Of a stretch of 8,750 nucleotides of DNA, positions 6,091 through 8,750 are shown in pieces. The position numbers and the translations under genes were made by a program. The notes under the pieces are model-generated. The model searched no databases, was not told the DNA's origin, and saw nothing but the letters and a program-made list of their open reading frames with translations. Positions within the stretch are counted from its first letter, which is position 1, and every line of letters starts with the position of its first letter. This DNA is from a bacterium (lineage in GTDB: Bacteria; Patescibacteriota; Minisyncoccia; Minisyncoccales; UBA10102), in assembly GCA_030647175.1 (NCBI GenBank), contig JAUSJU010000046.1:1-8750 (forward strand), read 5' to 3'.

Positions 6091-6518
6091 ACTCCCAACT
6101 CTTTCAAACGCTCTGCGATATCTCCTTCATTCTCTTCCATTTTCTCTTTGTATTCAGTCCATTTCTTCTCGTCCCATATTTCCAAACGCTCAGATACTCC
6201 CGCCACCACCACTTTCTTTCCCAATCCTGCATACTCTTTCAGATAGTCCGGAACAAGGATCCTTCCCAAAGCGTCAAAAGAAACTTCCATTGCTCCAGCT
6301 AACATTAATCTTCCGAATCCCCTGGCGTCAGCCTGAGAAAGCGGGAGCTTGGATATCTTCCCCGCCAGCTCTTCCCACGCCTTCATGGGATAGAGAAACA
6401 AGCAATGATCTAATCCCCTTGTAATGACTGCTTGCTTCCCCAAGGCCGAACGGAATTTGGGAGGAACTCCCAATCTCTTTTTCTCGTCTATGGAATATGT
6501 GTATTCTCCGATGAACAT
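6087..6518 (-). CDS. mraZ: Transcriptional regulator MraZ
   Basis: MraZ forms a ring-shaped oligomer that binds short direct repeats near the dcw promoter and, in E. coli, represses its own operon. The 143 residues contain the expected two tandem AbrB/SpoVT-like half-domains, each with its DxxxR signature: DEKKR (11-15) and DALGR (82-86). The N-terminus MFIGEYTYSIDEKKRL is classical and fixes the ATG at 6518. A GGGGAG SD (6528-6533) stands 9 nt upstream. A promoter and a three-repeat MraZ-box array lie between 6551 and 6614, consistent with autoregulation. It is the first gene of the operon and overlaps rsmH by 4 bases. The C-terminus is slightly long and charged (KEKMEENEGDIAERLKEL). Confidence 0.96.
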   Translation of the reverse strand: MFIGEYTYSIDEKKRLGVPPKFRSALGKQAVITRGLDHCLFLYPMKAWEELAGKISKLPLSQADARGFGRLMLAGAMEVSFDALGRILVPDYLKEYAGLGKKVVVAGVSERLEIWDEKKWTEYKEKMEENEGDIAERLKELGV

Positions 6519-6550
6519 ATGAGGGTTCTCCCCAGTATTGATCTAGTTAT

Positions 6551-6575
6551 CCCCACTTTTATCCACAATAACCCA
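6551..6575 (-). promoter_or_regulatory. MraZ-box array: three TGGNN repeats with 10-bp period
   Basis: TGGGT (6575-6571), TGGAT (6565-6561) and TGGGG (6555-6551) are spaced exactly 10 bp apart with 5-bp spacers, the arrangement described for E. coli MraZ (TGGGN with 5-bp spacers). The array lies between the expected transcription start (about 6579) and the mraZ start codon, placing bound MraZ where it would block initiation or clearance. The middle repeat deviates by one base. Extra TGGG copies at 6596-6593 and 6535-6532 are off the 10-bp phase. Confidence 0.75.
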
Positions 6576-6585
6576 TCTACAATAT

Positions 6586-6614
6586 ACAATATCCCACCCT
6601 CCATGCCTCGTCAA
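6586..6614 (-). promoter_or_regulatory. Promoter of the mraZ-rsmH-ftsL-ftsI operon
   Basis: The -35 TTGACG (6609-6614) and -10 TATTGT (6586-6591) have a 17-bp spacer. The start is expected near 6579, giving a leader of about 60 nt that carries the MraZ boxes. Confidence 0.65.
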
Positions 6615-6683
6615 CCACAAACCCCTCCCTTTCAATTTGTGTTCAATTTATGGGTTTATCCCCAGCTTTTCCCCAATCCAGAG

Positions 6684-6716
6684 AAAAATAAAAGGCCTTG
6701 GTATTCCCAAAGCCTT
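6684..6716 (-). terminator. Rho-independent terminator of the two-helix membrane protein gene
   Basis: On the minus strand AAGGCTTTGG (6716-6707) pairs with CCAAGGCCTT (6701-6692), 10 bp with one T-G wobble and a 5-nt loop, followed by TTATTTTT. It starts 12 bp after the stop codon and separates this gene from the division operon. Confidence 0.85.
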
Positions 6717-6728
6717 ATTGGTTACTGT

Positions 6729-7304
6729 TTATTGGTATTTAGCAGATAGTAGTGCTATTCTCCTCATTTTCTCTCCAGCTACTGCCACCCCAACCATTCC
6801 TAGAACTATGAGCGCTATTGTTGTTATCCCAGCTGCCCCAGTCCCTGTTTTCGACCGGAAGAAAACAAAGAGATTGCGATCTTTATCGTAGATAACACTC
6901 CAATCAATAAAGACCGGCTCGAAGAAAAACCTTGTTTGCTCGGGCGAGTGTTCCAGAAACTTAGTAGCAAAATAGAACGTGCTGCCCTCTCCTGTCCTCC
7001 AATACTGCACTGTCGGCGCTGCTGTATCTCCTACATTTATTGTGTTATACACCAGCAGAACACGCTGATCGGATCTCGTCGTTTGCTGCATCTCTTCTGG
7101 AGAGACATGGATTTTAAACGTTCCGGGAGTCACCTCTGAAGCGGAACGGATTTCCGCGTTAGGAGGAATCCAGAACGATACTTCCTGTCTCTGAGTATCG
7201 AACTGAAGTGGGTAGAAAATCCAGAATAGTACAAATCCTACTAAAGGAAGTAGAGGAGACAGTATAACTCCATACCAACGAGCCTCTCTAATAACGCCTT
7301 TCAT
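6729..7304 (-). CDS. Unrecognised membrane protein with two flanking helices
   Basis: I do not recognise the family. The 191 residues have a membrane helix near the N-terminus (about 11-33, VILSPLLPLVGFVLFWIFY), a central domain of about 125 mostly beta-like residues (SFWIPPNAEIRSAS, GTFKIHVSPEEM, STFYFATKFLEH, NLFVFFRSK), a second helix near the C-terminus (about 156-177, GAAGITTIALIVLGMVGVAVAG) and a short basic tail (EKMRRIALL). The helix pair predicts that both ends lie on the same side, with the central domain exposed to the outside. The start is the ATG at 7304 because an AAAGAGG SD (7311-7317) is 6 nt upstream; a TTG two codons earlier abuts the SD. It has its own promoter and terminator, so it is monocistronic. 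A cell-surface role is an inference only. Confidence 0.8.
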   Translation of the reverse strand: MKGVIREARWYGVILSPLLPLVGFVLFWIFYPLQFDTQRQEVSFWIPPNAEIRSASEVTPGTFKIHVSPEEMQQTTRSDQRVLLVYNTINVGDTAAPTVQYWRTGEGSTFYFATKFLEHSPEQTRFFFEPVFIDWSVIYDKDRNLFVFFRSKTGTGAAGITTIALIVLGMVGVAVAGEKMRRIALLSAKYQ

Positions 7305-7310
7305 GTTCAA

Positions 7311-7317
7311 CCTCTTT
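7311..7317 (-). promoter_or_regulatory. Ribosome binding site deciding the ATG at 7304
   Basis: AAAGAGG on the minus strand lies 6 nt before ATG (7302-7304). The in-frame TTG at 7308-7310 directly touches the SD and is therefore an unlikely start. Confidence 0.7.
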
Positions 7318-7363
7318 CTACCAACTATGTGGTATGCACAACTACGCAGTATGTACTAGCTGG

Positions 7364-7392
7364 ATTATGCAAAAACAAACAAAGATTGTCAA
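7364..7392 (-). promoter_or_regulatory. Sigma70-type promoter of the two-helix membrane protein gene
   Basis: The -35 TTGACA (7387-7392) is a perfect match; the -10 CATAAT (7364-7369) matches 5 of 6, with a 17-bp spacer. The start is expected near 7357, giving a leader of about 50 nt. The promoter begins 8 bp after the U-tract of the terminator for the upstream gene. Confidence 0.8.
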
Positions 7393-7400
7393 GTTTCTGT

Positions 7401-7432
7401 AAAAAATAAAAAGAGTGTCCGTGACGACACCC
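7401..7432 (-). terminator. Rho-independent terminator of the 86-residue orphan gene
   Basis: On the minus strand GGGTGTC (7432-7426) pairs with GACACTC (7419-7413), with one wobble and a 6-nt loop, followed by TTTTTATTTTTT (7412-7401). Confidence 0.88.
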
Positions 7433-7449
7433 CTTTTGGTGCTTCCCGC

Positions 7450-7710
7450 TTATTCGGGTGAAGAAACGTGTTCTGCCTCTTGGCTTTTTTGCCTCATGAG
7501 GCTGGCAACTGCCTCGTCATAGATGGCAGGATCGAAACTGAAAAAATCCAGTCTCGCTTCTGTTTTGTAAAGAGCATCTCTTATCTCATCGTGTCCTCTC
7601 GGAATCTTTGTTGAAGCAATGAGCTCGCAAAGAGCAAGAAGGACATCTGTGGATCTGGCACGCTGCAATGCATCCACTACTGACTCGTGAAAAGGTTTCG
7701 GATCTCCCAC
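7450..7710 (-). CDS. Orphan 86-residue soluble protein of unknown function
   Basis: I do not recognise the family. The product looks like a small soluble helical protein (ESVVDALQRARSTDVLLALCELIAS, then DEIRDALYKTEARLDFF), with a polar C-terminal tail (SQEAEHVSSPE), one cysteine and no signal or membrane segment. It starts at a GTG (7708-7710) preceded at 7 nt by GGAGG (7718-7722), which supports expression. It is bounded by a terminator on both sides, so it is probably monocistronic; a perfect -35 TTGACA lies upstream at 7764-7769. Its size, GTG start and GGAGG site recall the 64-residue gene at 979-1173, but I see no convincing sequence similarity between them. Function is unknown. Confidence 0.75.
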   Translation of the reverse strand: MGDPKPFHESVVDALQRARSTDVLLALCELIASTKIPRGHDEIRDALYKTEARLDFFSFDPAIYDEAVASLMRQKSQEAEHVSSPE

Positions 7711-7717
7711 TAGAGCA

Positions 7718-7722
7718 CCTCC
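7718..7722 (-). promoter_or_regulatory. Ribosome binding site GGAGG for the GTG start at 7710
   Basis: GGAGG lies 7 nt before the GTG initiation codon of the 86-residue gene and supports this start. Confidence 0.75.
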
Positions 7723-7743
7723 GTTCTTGAATCTGCACGATGC

Positions 7744-7769
7744 GTTATCATCTCTCAGAGTTTTGTCAA
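7744..7769 (-). promoter_or_regulatory. Possible promoter of the 86-residue gene (good -35, poor -10)
   Basis: TTGACA (7764-7769) is a perfect -35 box, but at 17 bp there is no -10; the nearest candidate, GATAAC (7744-7749), is at 14 bp. The promoter may be weak, need an activator, or use another -10. Confidence 0.35.
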
Positions 7770-7778
7770 TTATTCACA

Positions 7779-7806
7779 AAGAAAAAGTCTCCTTGCCAAA
7801 GGAGAC
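7779..7806 (-). terminator. Rho-independent terminator of the zinc-ribbon protein gene
   Basis: On the minus strand GTCTCCTT (7806-7799) pairs with AAGGAGAC (7794-7787) across a 4-nt loop, followed by TTTTTCTTT. It begins 7 bp after the stop codon at 7814-7816. Confidence 0.88.
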
Positions 7807-7813
7807 CTGCTGA

Positions 7814-8701
7814 TCATCTTGCGACTGCAAAAGAAGGAGATGGAATGTGAAAGGATATTCTCCTATTAAAGTTGAAAAGATTCCTTTCGGAAACAAATGC
7901 ATTCGCTTTCTTAAAATTTTCGCTCTGCCTCTCCAAAGCGTTCCTGGAAATATCCTCTATACTCCACGGAGCAAGTCTCAAGACAATCATAGAAGCTGCG
8001 TAGACGGCAAGGAGAGCATCTTCCTCATTTCTTCTGTTATTCCTTGTGTAGATCAAACGCGCGACAGTAGTGACAGCTTTTCCAAGATTTTCACGATGAA
8101 AATTGATGGAAAGCTCTGCGCCCAATAGCTTGAGTTGACTTTCCACATTCTCTCTGATCGCTTCTTGGATCTTCCGCAATTCTTCTGGTGTCTCTTCGCT
8201 CTTTGCCACAGTATTAACTCTCTGCACTCTTTTTCTCCTGAGCACAGGAAGCGCAATAGTATGTGGGAACTTTGGTGCTTCTGCCAAGGCCGGGACCGAA
8301 GAACTTCTCTCAGATACATAAGGAATAACAGGAGAAGGTCTCGATGCCTGGATTAATGCCGAGACAGGGAGAATCTCTGACGCTTCCGCCAAAGCTGGGA
8401 CAGGAGAACTTCTCTCAGGCATATGAGAAGTTTTGCGAAAAACTCTCGGTACCTGGATCAAGGCTGGGGCAGCTGGAACGAAAGAACGTCTTTTGGATAA
8501 ATCAGGGGACGCATAGAAGCATTCGTAGCAGATCGGCGCATCCTCTTCCACATACAGAGCGACCATTCTTCGTTTTCCGCATTTAAAGCACGCTGCCTCA
8601 TTGAAGCCTGAGAGAAAACAGTCTCTGCAGACCGGCTTCTTATCAGCCGTCTTGTAATGGAGCAATTTCATCTCCCCGCACACAAAACAGATGGCATCCA
8701 T
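7814..8701 (-). CDS. Unrecognised protein: two zinc-binding units, 35-residue tandem repeat, helical C-terminus
   Basis: I do not recognise the family. The 295 residues have three parts. The N-terminus has two consecutive C-x2-C-x16-C-x2-C units (C5/C8/C25/C28 and C38/C41/C58/C61), each able to hold one zinc ion as a small ribbon or treble-clef-like module. Residues 80-149 form a Pro/Ala/Ser-rich linker built from two 35-residue repeats sharing ALIQ, ERSS and VPALAEA. The C-terminus (about 168-275) is helical (TPEELRKIQEAIRENVESQL, then EDALLAVYAASMIVLRLAPW). No membrane segment is seen. The ATG at 8701 is preceded by AAAGGAGGTGA (8705-8715), a near-ideal SD. The upstream promoter lies outside the window. 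Such cysteine modules can serve DNA, RNA or protein binding, so no activity can be assigned. Confidence 0.85.
   Translation of the reverse strand: MDAICFVCGEMKLLHYKTADKKPVCRDCFLSGFNEAACFKCGKRRMVALYVEEDAPICYECFYASPDLSKRRSFVPAAPALIQVPRVFRKTSHMPERSSPVPALAEASEILPVSALIQASRPSPVIPYVSERSSSVPALAEAPKFPHTIALPVLRRKRVQRVNTVAKSEETPEELRKIQEAIRENVESQLKLLGAELSINFHRENLGKAVTTVARLIYTRNNRRNEEDALLAVYAASMIVLRLAPWSIEDISRNALERQSENFKKANAFVSERNLFNFNRRISFHIPSPSFAVAR
8255..8464 (-). repeat. Two 105-bp direct repeats inside the zinc-ribbon gene
   Basis: Two in-frame 105-bp units encode residues 80-114 and 115-149. Matching blocks at exactly 105-bp offset include CCTGGAT (8347 and 8452) and the plus-strand segments starting GCTTCTGCCAAGG (8277) and GCTTCCGCCAAAG (8382). 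Copies have diverged, more in the middle than in the ERSS and VPALAEA blocks. Confidence 0.8.
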
Positions 8702-8704
8702 CTT

Positions 8705-8715
8705 TCACCTCCTTT
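8705..8715 (-). promoter_or_regulatory. Near-perfect Shine-Dalgarno of the zinc-ribbon gene
   Basis: AAAGGAGGTGA on the minus strand is complementary to the canonical 16S 3' end, with GGAGG 6 nt before the ATG. It is the strongest SD in the window. The remaining bases to the right edge (8716-8750) hold a weak CTGGG/CCCAG inverted repeat and no gene I can support. Confidence 0.8.
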
Positions 8716-8750
8716 CATTATTAAAGAACCTGGGTATCTGGCCCCAGTAT

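Noticed and set aside
6519..6728. Chromosomal origin suggested by DnaA-like boxes upstream of mraZ
   Set aside because: Only one perfect box and two variants are present, with no dnaA or dnaN nearby and no clear AT-rich unwinding element; two sites are explained by MraZ boxes.
1..8750. CRISPR arrays, insertion sequences, transposase or phage genes
   Set aside because: No regularly spaced repeats, terminal inverted repeats, transposase motifs or phage structural genes were seen; the only tandem repeat is the coding 105-bp duplication at 8255-8464.
8716..8750. Hairpin CTGGG/CCCAG at the right edge as a terminator
   Set aside because: The stem is only 5 bp with a weak U-rich tail (GTTCTTT), and the context is cut off by the window, so it cannot be supported.

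Overview
The window looks like a piece of a compact bacterial chromosome, most likely from the Candidate Phyla Radiation (Parcubacteria-like). That is an inference from gene content and style, not from a marker search. It carries a shortened division cluster (mraZ-rsmH-ftsL-ftsI with no mur genes beside it), rplU without rpmA, very short intergenic gaps, several conserved genes with no visible Shine-Dalgarno (SD) sequence, and small family-less genes. TGA is an ordinary stop here (it ends mraZ and the zinc-ribbon gene), so no UGA-recoding lineage is indicated.

Layout. Bases 2-955 (+) hold the C-terminal two thirds of the replicative helicase DnaB. Everything else is on the minus strand and is best read from right to left. 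At 8701-7814 is an unrecognised protein with two N-terminal C-x2-C-x16-C-x2-C zinc-binding units, a 35-residue tandem repeat and a helical C-terminal domain. Next come an 86-residue unknown protein (7710-7450) and a two-helix membrane protein (7304-6729). Each of these three ends at its own hairpin terminator. Then follows the division unit: an mraZ promoter with a three-repeat MraZ-box array (6551-6614), mraZ, rsmH (ATGA overlap), ftsL and ftsI. Downstream are tRNA-Glu(CTC) with encoded CCA and, directly after it, a separate promoter driving a structured RNA of about 350 nt (about 3018-2664) that ends at a strong terminator and may contain a 22-codon ORF. Last come rmuC, rplU (with a -10 box 7 nt from its ATG, suggesting a leaderless mRNA), a terminator, and a 64-residue orphan gene driven by a perfect consensus promoter.

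How the genes work together. MraZ probably represses its own operon through the boxes just downstream of the promoter. RsmH methylates 16S rRNA. FtsL and FtsI belong to the septal cell-wall machinery. DnaB, RmuC and L21 are housekeeping genes of replication, DNA maintenance and translation. The parts with no family explanation are the transcription unit at 2664-3054, the repeat-containing zinc-ribbon protein, and the three small orphan genes that carry textbook promoters and/or GGAGG-type ribosome binding sites.
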